From positions 248,001 to 312,000 of the forward strand of contig NZ_FNOH01000009.1 of the NCBI RefSeq assembly GCF_900106535.1: a stretch of DNA of 64,000 nt, given 5' to 3'. The first letter of the stretch is position 1. Every line of letters starts with the position of its first letter. Shown in pieces: positions 1 to 9,198 of the stretch. The position numbers and the translations under genes are program-made. Origin of the DNA: Myxococcus xanthus. Lineage in GTDB: Bacteria; Myxococcota; Myxococcia; Myxococcales; Myxococcaceae. The notes under the pieces were generated by a model. That model did no database searches. It saw nothing but the letters and a program-made list of their open reading frames with translations, and was not told where the DNA came from.

Positions 1-1
1 C

Positions 2-1318
<1,317 letters not shown>

Positions 1319-1331
1319 GCACTCTTGGACA

Positions 1332-1349
1332 GTGTCGCTGCTCCGACAC
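1332..1349. promoter_or_regulatory. candidate MrpC binding site (autoregulatory)
   Basis: GTGTCGCTGCTCCGACAC is a two-fold symmetric site with 5-bp arms and an 8-bp spacer. It fits the TGTY-N8-RACA consensus reported for MrpC exactly. It lies 14 bp after the mrpB stop, about 170 bp upstream of the -24/-12 promoter, and next to the TTTGAACG repeats. MrpC is known to repress its own gene, so this is a likely operator. No T-run follows, so a terminator is less likely. Confidence 0.6.
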
Positions 1350-1361
1350 TCATGCCCCCGG

Positions 1362-1409
1362 TTTGAACGTTTCGTTCAAATTGATCAGACTGTTTGAACG
1401 TTCTGTTTC
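1362..1409. promoter_or_regulatory. tandem TTTGAACG inverted repeats, candidate MrpB enhancer sites
   Basis: A perfect palindrome, TTTGAACG-TTT-CGTTCAAA (1362-1380), is followed one helical-turn multiple later by an imperfect copy that starts again with TTTGAACG (1393-1409). Paired dyads 95-145 bp upstream of a sigma-54 promoter are the usual layout for an NtrC-type activator. MrpB is the obvious candidate because its gene is adjacent. The assignment is inferred from position and symmetry. Confidence 0.6.
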
Positions 1410-1504
1410 AGGTTTTGGACACAGAACGGGCTCTGGTGCGGGCCTGTAGCGCTAAGTACCCGGCATTTCAGGAGGTGTTGTCCCGGCGGCATTTCAATTC
1501 CCGC

Positions 1505-1520
1505 TGGCACGAACCTTGGA
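1505..1520 (+). promoter_or_regulatory. sigma-54 (-24/-12) promoter of mrpC
   Basis: TGGCACGAACCTTGGA matches the TGGCAC-N5-TTGCW consensus with one deviation (G for C in the -12 element). The predicted start site is near 1531, giving an mRNA leader of about 60 nt before the mrpC ATG at 1592, which is preceded by an AGGAG ribosome-binding site at 1580-1584. Confidence 0.75.
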
Positions 1521-1591
1521 GAAGGAAAGTCCCGTTCGCCGCTGAAGCAGACGGCCCGGCTTCCCTACGCTTCCTTCCCAGGAGTTATGCC

Positions 1592-2338
1592 ATGCACGGT
1601 TTCAACCGCCCCCTCGGCCCCATCGGTTCCAACGTCGTGGCGCCGCTGCAGACGACCAGCTCCGGGATGATGGTCACCGCCAACAAGCTGGTGCCCGGCC
1701 AGGAGGCCATCGACTTCAAGGGCTACTTCAAGGTCGAGTCCTTCCCGCACAACTCGACCATCTACCGCCCCGGTGACAACACCGACCGCGTCTACCTGCT
1801 GAAGTCCGGCCGCGTGCGCCTGATGCGCATCGGCAAGAACAGCACCCGCTCCGTGGTGTCCATCCTCCGCCCGGGCGACCTCTTCGGCGAGCTGTTCCGC
1901 CCCGAGGGCACGCCGATTGAAGAGATGGCCATCGCCGCCGGTGAGGCCGAGGTCTGGAGCATCGAGGGCCGCGACTTCCGCGCCCAGTTGGAGGCCCGTC
2001 CGGCCCTGGCGGTGGACGTGGTCCGCGCCTACGCCGAGCGCGTGCGTGCCCTGCGCAAGCGCGTGCTGGGCCTGACGTTCAAGGAGGTTCCGGCCCGCCT
2101 GGCGGACACCCTGCTCACCCTGGTTGAAGCGCACGGCGAGCGCTGCCCGCACGGCGGCGAGACGGACCTGCGCGGCATCACCCAGCAGGACCTCGCGGAC
2201 CTCGTGGGCGCCTCCCGCTCCTTCGTGTCCACGCTCATCAACGAGATGAAGCGCGAGGGCGTGCTCGGCAACGTCGGCCGTATCCTCTGCGTGCGTGACC
2301 AGAAGGCCCTGCGGAAGATCGCCGGCAAGGAGAAGTAG
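1592..2338 (+). CDS. mrpC: MrpC, CRP/FNR-family developmental transcription factor
   Basis: The product has 248 residues, the length of M. xanthus MrpC, a master regulator of starvation-induced fruiting-body development. A cyclic-nucleotide-binding beta-barrel spans about 40-150, and a Crp-type winged helix about 190-235 contains the recognition segment QQDLADLVGASRSFVS. The N-terminal extension carries Thr21-Thr22, the reported Pkn14 phosphorylation sites, and Met26-Met27, where the shorter MrpC2 form begins after 25 residues. The start is chosen by the AGGAG seven bases upstream and by family length; a longer upstream extension of the frame would cross the sigma-54 promoter. Transcription is probably MrpB-driven and MrpC-repressed, as the upstream sites suggest. 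Confidence 0.97.
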   Translation: MHGFNRPLGPIGSNVVAPLQTTSSGMMVTANKLVPGQEAIDFKGYFKVESFPHNSTIYRPGDNTDRVYLLKSGRVRLMRIGKNSTRSVVSILRPGDLFGELFRPEGTPIEEMAIAAGEAEVWSIEGRDFRAQLEARPALAVDVVRAYAERVRALRKRVLGLTFKEVPARLADTLLTLVEAHGERCPHGGETDLRGITQQDLADLVGASRSFVSTLINEMKREGVLGNVGRILCVRDQKALRKIAGKEK

Positions 2339-2462
2339 TCCGCGCGCCCGCGGCGAACGGGAAGCAGGACACCAGACGGGCCTGACCATGCGCATGCCGC
2401 GTGGCCGGGCCCGTGGTGTTTCCAGCGAACGGCGCTCCCCGGGTGTGCGTAGGATGGCGCGA

Positions 2463-3041
2463 ATGTCTGGCGCCATTGATTCCATCCTCGCGCTTCAGGA
2501 GCGCCTGAAGCACGAGACAAAGCTCCCGCTCCGGTCCGTGTCGCTCACGCCGGTGGCCGCTCAGGACCTCCACGTCTTGGAGTCCTCGCTGGGCGCGCTG
2601 CTTCCCCAGGCCTACGTCGACTTCATCTCCCGCCACGGCCTTTTCTCCGCGGTGGACTGGCAGGGACATGAGCGCGCCCGGATGTTGAGCCCCACCGAGG
2701 TGCTGGAGACGCTCCAGTGGTCCAAGGAGTACGTCGAGGAGGGCGCCTTCGGCGACAACGAGGACGAACTGGAAGCCGCCATCCTCGAGAAGAAGCTCCG
2801 CGAGCGGCTCATCCCCTTCCAGTACAGCGCCTACTCGAGCGTGAGCGACTACTACTACTTCGACACGGGGATGCGTCGCGACACCGGGCTGCTCATCTTC
2901 CCGGCGCGCCACGACGACTTCGACCTGTCGACGTGGCTGCTGGATGGAGCGCCCGACGTCTCGGGCTGCACCTTCGACTTCGACGAACACCTGCGCTGGG
3001 TCCTCCGGGAGGGCCTGGAGGAGAAGGACTGGGGGCGCTGA
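2463..3041 (+). CDS. SUKH/SMI1-KNR4-like domain protein
   Basis: A 192-residue soluble acidic protein with no signal peptide or membrane segment. The middle part resembles the SMI1/KNR4 (SUKH) fold: an LEXXLGXXLPQXYXXFXXXHG-type N-terminal motif (ESSLGALLPQAYVDFISRHG) and a late, Asp-rich FPARHDDFDLSTWLL stretch. SUKH proteins include immunity proteins of contact-dependent toxins, but no toxin gene is adjacent, so a role cannot be assigned. The start at 2463 is preferred because AGGA lies nine bases upstream; an in-frame ATG at 2454 overlaps that site. The gene converges with the next one, leaving a single base between stop codons. Confidence 0.7.
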   Translation: MSGAIDSILALQERLKHETKLPLRSVSLTPVAAQDLHVLESSLGALLPQAYVDFISRHGLFSAVDWQGHERARMLSPTEVLETLQWSKEYVEEGAFGDNEDELEAAILEKKLRERLIPFQYSAYSSVSDYYYFDTGMRRDTGLLIFPARHDDFDLSTWLLDGAPDVSGCTFDFDEHLRWVLREGLEEKDWGR

Positions 3042-3042
3042 C

Positions 3043-4614
3043 TCAGACGCGGCGGCGCAGCTCTTCCACTTCGGCGCGAAGCAGCCAGTCATCCGGGAAG
3101 TCCGTGGCCGCCGCGGCAATCTGGCTCAGCCGCTCAGGCTTCACGGAGTGCGTCTCCCGCATCTTCCGGACCTCGCGGTAGAGCGCGGCCAGCGCCGGGT
3201 GCAGCGCCAGGGCCTTGCGTGTGCGGGCCTTCTCCTCGCCATCCCCTTCCGCGAAGGCGCTCAGCTCGCCGTACCAGCGGTCCCACGTCGCCGGGTCCGA
3301 AGGCCCACCCGCCACCGAGGGCAGGTGCGTGCTGACGAAGAGCTTCGCCACCGCGGGCAGCGCCAGCTCGCGCCCCGCCAACCGGCCGCGCAGCGCCAGC
3401 ACCTGGCCGCCGTCCGTGGCGAAGCCCTCCAGCTCCAGCCCACTCTCCAGCGACAGCTTGAAGGGCCCGCGCTCCGGCAAGGTCCCCGCGCCGAACGCCA
3501 CCAGCGCCGGCCCGCTCCACGGCTTGTCGTCCAGGGCGCGCCCGCCTCGCGAGGCCATGATGGGCCCCTCCATGCAGACAAGCGCGGTGCCCAGCCCCGG
3601 CGCCACCTCGCGCGGCGCGGCGAGCATCTCCAGCACCCGGCCCGTCACCTCGCGGCCGTCCGCCAGCACCAGGTGATTGACGGTCCGCGCGCGCAGCGCC
3701 TCCGTCAGGCCGAAGTCGCCGCCGCGCTTCCACGACAGCGTGGACTCGAACTCCGCCAGCACCTCGAACAGGTGCTCGAAGTCCCGCGCCACGAAGAGCT
3801 GCGGCTGCATGCGGGTGATGTCGTAGTCCATGTCCGCGCAGGCCACGCTCAGCGGCAGCTTCTTCACCGCCGGCGTCAGGCAGTGCTGCGCCTCGCCGAT
3901 ACTGGACAGCAGCCCCGCGCCGTAGATGCGCGGCGACGCCACGCTCCCGATGAGGCCGTACTCAGCCGTCCACCAGTAGAGGCGGCTCGCCCGCGTGCTC
4001 TCGCTGACGTAGCGGCGGCTCGCGCTGGCGGCCTCCAGCCGGGCCTGCGCGTGCGCCGCTTCCTCCTCGCTGGCGTCCGGGTCCTCCTTCACCACCGACA
4101 GGTTCCGGATGGCCTCGAAGACGGCCTGGTCCTCCACGCTGGCAATGGCCTTGAAGCCCACCAGCCCGCAGGCCTTGAGGTACTCCGCGTAGCGGCGGTT
4201 GGCGATGATGGGCGCGTGCCCGGCGCTCTCATGGACGATGTCCGGCGCCGGCGTGTACTCGATGTGCTCGTGGGTGCGGATGTCCGCGGCAATCGCCAGG
4301 ACGCCCATCGCCTGGAGCTCCGTGAAGACGGCGGGAGGAATGAAGCCACGCACCCCCACACAGGCCCACCCCAGTCGAGCGAGCTTCTCGTTCATCTCAT
4401 CCAGGCTGGGGATGCACTCCGAGCCGATGCCCGTGGCCTCCAGGCCCTCCAGGTAGACGGGGTGCGCCTTGTCCGCCAGGTGGCCCCTCAAGGAGCCCAG
4501 GATATTCCGCCAGACGGCCTGGTCCCGCGACGTATACGCCGCGTAGTCCTGGCTCACCACGTAGCGACGCAGATGAGCAGGCAGGCGGGCAATCGTCCGT
4601 TCCGTGGGAGTCAT
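3043..4614 (-). CDS. aromatic amino acid (phenylalanine) hydroxylase, long form
   Basis: About 523 residues. The N-terminal half is the pterin-dependent aromatic amino acid hydroxylase domain, with the iron facial triad visible as two His in PDIVHESAGHAP and a Glu in YWWTAEYGLIG. This predicts conversion of phenylalanine to tyrosine with a pterin cofactor and O2. The C-terminal 200 residues form an extra domain not present in the ~270-residue proteobacterial enzymes; they are rich in beta-type segments and of unknown use. Three consecutive ATG codons occur at 4620, 4617 and 4614. An AGGTGA abuts the first and is correctly spaced (six bases) only from the third, so 4614 is chosen. A LysR gene lies directly upstream on the same strand. 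Confidence 0.88.
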   Translation of the reverse strand: MTPTERTIARLPAHLRRYVVSQDYAAYTSRDQAVWRNILGSLRGHLADKAHPVYLEGLEATGIGSECIPSLDEMNEKLARLGWACVGVRGFIPPAVFTELQAMGVLAIAADIRTHEHIEYTPAPDIVHESAGHAPIIANRRYAEYLKACGLVGFKAIASVEDQAVFEAIRNLSVVKEDPDASEEEAAHAQARLEAASASRRYVSESTRASRLYWWTAEYGLIGSVASPRIYGAGLLSSIGEAQHCLTPAVKKLPLSVACADMDYDITRMQPQLFVARDFEHLFEVLAEFESTLSWKRGGDFGLTEALRARTVNHLVLADGREVTGRVLEMLAAPREVAPGLGTALVCMEGPIMASRGGRALDDKPWSGPALVAFGAGTLPERGPFKLSLESGLELEGFATDGGQVLALRGRLAGRELALPAVAKLFVSTHLPSVAGGPSDPATWDRWYGELSAFAEGDGEEKARTRKALALHPALAALYREVRKMRETHSVKPERLSQIAAAATDFPDDWLLRAEVEELRRRV

Positions 4615-4718
4615 CATCATTCACCTCAGGCGGAATCTTCTACTTTTCGAAAGATATCCTTTCTCCAGGCGAACGGAAATCCGTCAGAAATCGACGTCTT
4701 CGTCGTTTTAACGTCGAA

Positions 4719-5630
4719 CTAGCCTGGCTTGCGGCGAAGTCCATCCAGAACCAACCGGGCGCCGGGGCTGAGCGCTCCCGAAGGCCACAAGGCCACCACC
4801 TCGACCGCCTGGGGCTCCTCTTCCAGGAGGGGCCACGCATGGAGGTCCGGTGGAAACGGGTGCATGGGGCGCAGGTCCGGAGTGATGGCGCAGGCGCGGA
4901 ACGCGCGCAGCAACTCGTAGAGGAGAAGGAAGCTCTCCGCGCGCCCCACTTCATCCACCGTCACGCCGTGGGCGGCGAAGCGGGCGCTGTTGGCGCCGCC
5001 GTAGGGGTCATCACGCAGCCAGTCCACGAAGCGCTGCCCCTCCAGGTCCTTCACGTGCAGCGACTTCCGGGACGCGGCCTGCCGCGCGAGCGCGTTGTCC
5101 GGCCCAGCGAGCACGACGAAGGGCATGCGCAGCAGTGACTCCGACTCCACGCCTTCATGGGTAGGCAGGGGCGTGAAGTCGAGCGCCAGGTCGAGCTGCC
5201 GCGTCTGTACCTGGCGCGTCAGCTCGTGGGGCCCTCCGAAGCTGAGCACCAGCTTGAGGTCCGCGGCGGCGGCGTCCCTCGCCACGGCGCCCACCAGGGA
5301 CAAGGACAGCGTCGGGTTGAGGCCCAGCCGCACCACGGGCTCGGCGCTGGCCAGGTCGCGCAGCCGCTTCATGTCCAGTTGATGCAGCGGCGTCTGGGTG
5401 CCCGCGAAGAGCCGCTCCCCCCGGGCGGTGAGCTGCAAGCGACGGCCAGGCCCGCGCTCCAACAACGGCGCACCATCCGCCAGCGCCAGCTCCAGCGAGC
5501 GAACGTGCTCGCTCACCACCGAGCGCGCCACGCCCAGGTGCTCCGCGGCGGCCTCGATGCTGCCCGCCTCCACGGCGGCGGCGAAGGACTCCAACCAGAC
5601 GAGGTGCCGAACGAGCTTGCGCGGAGGCAT
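4719..5630 (-). CDS. LysR-family transcriptional regulator
   Basis: 303 residues with an N-terminal winged helix (about 5-65, including IEAAAEHLGVARSVVSEHVRSLE) and a C-terminal periplasmic-binding-like effector domain. The start at 5630 has AAGGA eight bases upstream; an in-frame ATG at 5639 overlaps that site. The gene lies 104 bp upstream of the aromatic amino acid hydroxylase in the same orientation and may control it, although LysR genes more often diverge from their targets. The intervening AT-rich stretch (4621-4718) is a plausible promoter region. The effector is unknown. Confidence 0.88.
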   Translation of the reverse strand: MPPRKLVRHLVWLESFAAAVEAGSIEAAAEHLGVARSVVSEHVRSLELALADGAPLLERGPGRRLQLTARGERLFAGTQTPLHQLDMKRLRDLASAEPVVRLGLNPTLSLSLVGAVARDAAAADLKLVLSFGGPHELTRQVQTRQLDLALDFTPLPTHEGVESESLLRMPFVVLAGPDNALARQAASRKSLHVKDLEGQRFVDWLRDDPYGGANSARFAAHGVTVDEVGRAESFLLLYELLRAFRACAITPDLRPMHPFPPDLHAWPLLEEEPQAVEVVALWPSGALSPGARLVLDGLRRKPG

Positions 5631-5725
5631 GAGCAGCATCCTTGCACGCCGCCATCAGCGGGATACGCCCCCGGACTTCATTGATGCTTGCGAAAGTCTG
5701 GCATCCGGAATACCTGCGCCGTGCA

Positions 5726-7630
5726 ATGTCACGGATGTCTGACGCGGCGTCCTCCGCAGCCGCCATTTTCCTCCAGCGCTTCGAAGCAGCCCGGCCCTAC
5801 CTGAGCACCGCGCTGACCTGGTGCGTGCTCCACGGGCTCGTCGCATTGCTGTACTTCGGCGGCGCGCTGCGCGTGGCCGTGGAGCGGCTGGCGCCGGGAC
5901 TCCGCCCCCTCCTGCTCGCGGGAAGCTTCGCCCAGGCGTTGTTCCTGGGGCTGGTGGCCTTTCTTGGAACCCTCCCGCTGGCCGTCCTGCTCGGCCACCG
6001 CTACCGCTTCGCGCTCCCGGTGCTGACGGCGGTGGGCGGCGTGCTGCTCGGGCTGGACGCGCTGGTGCTCAACTCACTGGGCTTCCACATCAACGGCCTG
6101 GTGCTGGCGGTGGCGCTCCAGCCGCATGCCCTGGCGGAGACGGGGCTGTCTTCGTCGGAGGTGGCGCTGGTGGCCGGAGCGATGGTGGTCATCCTCACGC
6201 TCGACACGGCGGCGGGCATCTGGTTCCTGCGCCGGGGCTTCGGCCCTCGCCGGGTGGCGCGCACGGTGGTGCTGATGACGGCCCTGTGCACCATCGAGCG
6301 GCTGGTCACCGCGTCCCTCATCTTCGCCCATGGCGGCGCCGTGCAGCACGCCACCACCACCCTGCCCCTCCAGGCACCGTTGCGGATGAACACCCTCCTC
6401 TCGCGCATCACGGGCAATGCGCCCGCATCCGGCCTGCGCCTGGGCGTGAGCCCTGAGGCGGGCGTGCCCGCGGCGAGCATCGACCCCGCGGCGGTGCGCT
6501 TCACCCGCCGTCCCGACATCGTCGTCGTCCTGGTGGAGAGCCTGCGTGACGACTTCTTCACCGCCGACGTCATGCCGAACATGTGGCGCAGGGCGCAGAG
6601 CGGCACGCGCTTCCTGCATCACCACAGCGCGGCCAGCTCCACGGACTACTCGCTGTTCAGCATGTTCTTCGGGCTGGAGGCCCAGCGCCGCAATGCCGTG
6701 GTGGGCGCGGGCCGCACGCCCCTCCTCTTCCCCGCGCTGGCCCACAATGGCTACCAGCAGTTCTTCTTCGCCGCGTCCTCCGTTGACTGGATGGGCCTCA
6801 AGGACACCGTCTTCCGCGACGTGACGGGAGGCCTGCGCACGGACTACACGGGCCGCAGCCACCTGCGGGACGAAGCCATGGTCCGTGACGCGCTGGCGGC
6901 CGTGGAGGCCACGCCTCAGGACAAGCCGCTGTTCCTGTTCGTGTTCTTCGCCGGCACGCACTTCGACTACGACTACCCACCGCGCTCCGAGGTCTTCTCG
7001 CCCGCCTGGAATGGCAAGGGCGGACTCTCCACGGCGCGCGTGCCTCCCGAGCACCTCAAGGCCCGCGCGTGGAACGCGGCCTACGAAGTGGACACCAAGG
7101 TCGAAGAGCTGCTGGCGCGCATCGAAAGCTTGCGCGGCGCGCGTCCGATGACGCTCGTCACCGGCGACCATGGCGAGGAGTTCCGCGAGTACGGCCGCGT
7201 CGGCCATGGCAGCGACGTGACGGCCTCCCAGCTTCACGTGCCCATGCTCGTGTTCGACGACCAGCTTCCCGTGGGCCAGGTCGACGCCGTCACCGGACAC
7301 ATCGACGTGGTGTCCACGATCTTCGACCTGCTGGGAGACACGCACAGCCCCGCGATGCTGGGTGACGGCATTCCCATGTCCCGGCCGGACCCGCAGCGAT
7401 ACCTCCTCACCACCGTGGGTTGGGAGGCGCGTTACGCGCTCATCGGCCAGGAGCTGAAGGTCCATTTCGGCGCGGGGCGGCCTGGCACCGTCATCACCGA
7501 CCTGCGCGACCGTCCCCTGGCCGATGGCAAGGAGCGCCTCGCGGCCGAGGCCCCGCGCATCCTCCGCCGACTGAGGGGGACGTCGGAGTCGACGCTTCCC
7601 GACGCCGCCACGGCCACGGACGTGCCCTGA
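5726..7630 (+). CDS. membrane-anchored sulfatase/phosphoethanolamine transferase-fold protein
   Basis: Roughly 634 residues. The N-terminal quarter has about five hydrophobic segments, and the rest is an extracytoplasmic alkaline-phosphatase/sulfatase-fold domain. Signatures are ESLRDDFF (metal-binding Asp region), a SSTDYSLFSMFFG segment in the nucleophile position, and TGDHGEEF late in the domain. The architecture resembles YejM/LtaS-like envelope enzymes, so a role in modifying a lipid or glycan head group outside the inner membrane is likely; the substrate is unknown. The start is uncertain: ATG codons at 5684, 5726 and 5735 are all in frame and none has a strong ribosome-binding site. 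It diverges from the LysR gene. Confidence 0.8.
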   Translation: MSRMSDAASSAAAIFLQRFEAARPYLSTALTWCVLHGLVALLYFGGALRVAVERLAPGLRPLLLAGSFAQALFLGLVAFLGTLPLAVLLGHRYRFALPVLTAVGGVLLGLDALVLNSLGFHINGLVLAVALQPHALAETGLSSSEVALVAGAMVVILTLDTAAGIWFLRRGFGPRRVARTVVLMTALCTIERLVTASLIFAHGGAVQHATTTLPLQAPLRMNTLLSRITGNAPASGLRLGVSPEAGVPAASIDPAAVRFTRRPDIVVVLVESLRDDFFTADVMPNMWRRAQSGTRFLHHHSAASSTDYSLFSMFFGLEAQRRNAVVGAGRTPLLFPALAHNGYQQFFFAASSVDWMGLKDTVFRDVTGGLRTDYTGRSHLRDEAMVRDALAAVEATPQDKPLFLFVFFAGTHFDYDYPPRSEVFSPAWNGKGGLSTARVPPEHLKARAWNAAYEVDTKVEELLARIESLRGARPMTLVTGDHGEEFREYGRVGHGSDVTASQLHVPMLVFDDQLPVGQVDAVTGHIDVVSTIFDLLGDTHSPAMLGDGIPMSRPDPQRYLLTTVGWEARYALIGQELKVHFGAGRPGTVITDLRDRPLADGKERLAAEAPRILRRLRGTSESTLPDAATATDVP

Positions 7631-7675
7631 CGGTACCTCGCGGCGGGCCCTGGGGCGGTGCTCACACGCGCCGCT

Positions 7676-8272
7676 TCAGAACCGGAGCTTCACGCCCAGG
7701 GCCAGCGTGAAGAGTTCGACGTTCACGGTGGTGGGATTGCGGATGAACTGCACCAGCCGGTAGTCGGTGGCGACGAGCTCGAAGTACCCCTCCACGAATC
7801 GCAGGTTCAGCGCCTCCACCGGGCGCCCCGCGCTGGCGCCCAGCAGCAGCGCGGGCCGGACGGCGGTGCGGAACCAGTAGTAGCCCCGGTCGTAACGGCT
7901 GGGCAGGCCCGCGAAGTAGTCGTCGCCCACCGTGTAGCTGAGCATCGCGCCCACCATGAGCGGGCGGACGGTCCACTCCGCCGCATCGAGCAGGAAGGGC
8001 CGCCACTGCCCCTTCAACGTGAAGGTGAAGAAGTCTTCCCCCGCCAACGCGGGCGGCGCCCAGCCCACCAGCAGCGCGGCCTCCACGGTGTCGTCGAGAA
8101 AGCTCCAGCCCGGCCCCGCGGAGAGAAAACCGATGGCGCCCGCGAACTGCATCGCCGCATGGTCGGGCACGTACCAGGGTGACGCCTCGTGCGCCGGCTC
8201 CGGCCGCGCCTCCCGCGCCGCCAACAGCAACGCCGCCAGCAGCGAGGCTCGGAGACTCCCGTGCGCGGCCAT
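7676..8272 (-). CDS. predicted outer-membrane beta-barrel-like protein, unknown function
   Basis: 198 residues starting with a typical signal peptide (SLRASLLAALLLAAREA) and ending in Phe after alternating hydrophobic residues (LFTLALGVKLRF), the usual C-terminal signature of an outer-membrane barrel. Aromatic residues are abundant (many Trp, Tyr and Phe). I do not recognise the family. Its ATG overlaps the stop of the preceding metallophosphoesterase by one base (TGATG), so the two are translationally coupled and probably act together in the envelope. Confidence 0.65.
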   Translation of the reverse strand: MAAHGSLRASLLAALLLAAREARPEPAHEASPWYVPDHAAMQFAGAIGFLSAGPGWSFLDDTVEAALLVGWAPPALAGEDFFTFTLKGQWRPFLLDAAEWTVRPLMVGAMLSYTVGDDYFAGLPSRYDRGYYWFRTAVRPALLLGASAGRPVEALNLRFVEGYFELVATDYRLVQFIRNPTTVNVELFTLALGVKLRF

Positions 8273-9042
8273 CAGAAGGTGGCCCTCTGCACCTGCACCG
8301 AGCTGCCATCGACGTCCACCCAGAGGTAGCTCCGGCCCTTCATCGAATCGGTGGTGACGTACCGGACATCGTGCGCATGGACGTCGTGGTACTGGTGGAC
8401 GTGGCCGTGGAAGGAGATGGCGACGCCCTGCTTCTGCTGGAGCTTCACCAAGGGCGCGACGAGCGCATCGTCAAAGTCCCCGTTCCCAGGAGGCACGTGG
8501 GAGAAGGTGAAGGTGTTCAGCACCGCGGGCTCCGGTGCGAGCGCCGTCTTCAGCCACTGCAGGTTCGGGATGTCGCCCGGGAAGCCGTACTCGCGGGAGT
8601 TGGAGTCGAAGAAGACGAAGCGCGTGCCCGAATACGTGAAGGAGAAGGACTCCGGTCCGAAGGTGCGCCGGTAGAGCTTCTGCCCCATGCCCAGTGCGTC
8701 ATGGTTGCCCATGACCACGAAGAACGGGACCTTCAACCGAGACAGCAGTTCGACGCCCCACTCGTACTCTTGCGTGCTGCCGAACTCCGTCAGGTCGCCC
8801 ATCTGCACCACGAAGTCGACGCCGCGCTGCTCCAAGTCCCGCATCGCCGCCGCGGAGTCATCCAGGAACAACTGCATGTCGCCCACCACCGCGAAGCGAA
8901 AGGCCTGCTTCGGTTCCGCTCCGAACAACCGCTCGAGCGAGCGCGCATGCAAATCCCGGTGGGGTCCCCGGAGTTCATAGGGGTGGAACTCGAAGGCGCC
9001 ACAGCCCGCGCCCACCAGTAGCAATGTCACCCAGACGCGCAC
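8272..9042 (-). CDS. lipoprotein metallophosphoesterase (calcineurin-like)
   Basis: 256 residues. A lipoprotein signal (LLLVGAGC) precedes a calcineurin-like phosphoesterase domain with all its metal-binding blocks in order: VVGDMQ (Asp), QMGDLTEFG (Gly-Asp), VMGNHDALG (Gly-Asn-His-Asp), a histidine in FTFSHVPPGN, and SFHGHVHQ (Gly-His-x-His). It is therefore probably catalytically active in the periplasm or on the outer membrane, on an unknown phosphoester. It starts at GTG and is coupled to the downstream barrel-like gene. Confidence 0.85.
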   Translation of the reverse strand: MRVWVTLLLVGAGCGAFEFHPYELRGPHRDLHARSLERLFGAEPKQAFRFAVVGDMQLFLDDSAAAMRDLEQRGVDFVVQMGDLTEFGSTQEYEWGVELLSRLKVPFFVVMGNHDALGMGQKLYRRTFGPESFSFTYSGTRFVFFDSNSREYGFPGDIPNLQWLKTALAPEPAVLNTFTFSHVPPGNGDFDDALVAPLVKLQQKQGVAISFHGHVHQYHDVHAHDVRYVTTDSMKGRSYLWVDVDGSSVQVQRATF

Positions 9043-9198
9043 GAACGCACGCTAACGTCGGCCTCCCGATGCTTCCATGGAATGTGACGCCGGATTCAGG
9101 AGCACGCGGCGACAAGGAGCAGCCATTCTCACGCGCCATATGAACCGGACTCAGGCGACTTCCAGCAGCCTTCTCGCCTCGCGCATTTTGGCGGTGCC

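Noticed and set aside
1332..1349. Inverted repeat just after mrpB as its terminator
   Set aside because: Arms are only 5 bp, there is no T-run, and the sequence matches the MrpC consensus.
2944..4722. 592-codon plus-strand frame opposite the aromatic amino acid hydroxylase
   Set aside because: Arg/Gln/Ala-rich shadow of the real gene in GC-rich DNA; no motif and no ribosome-binding site.
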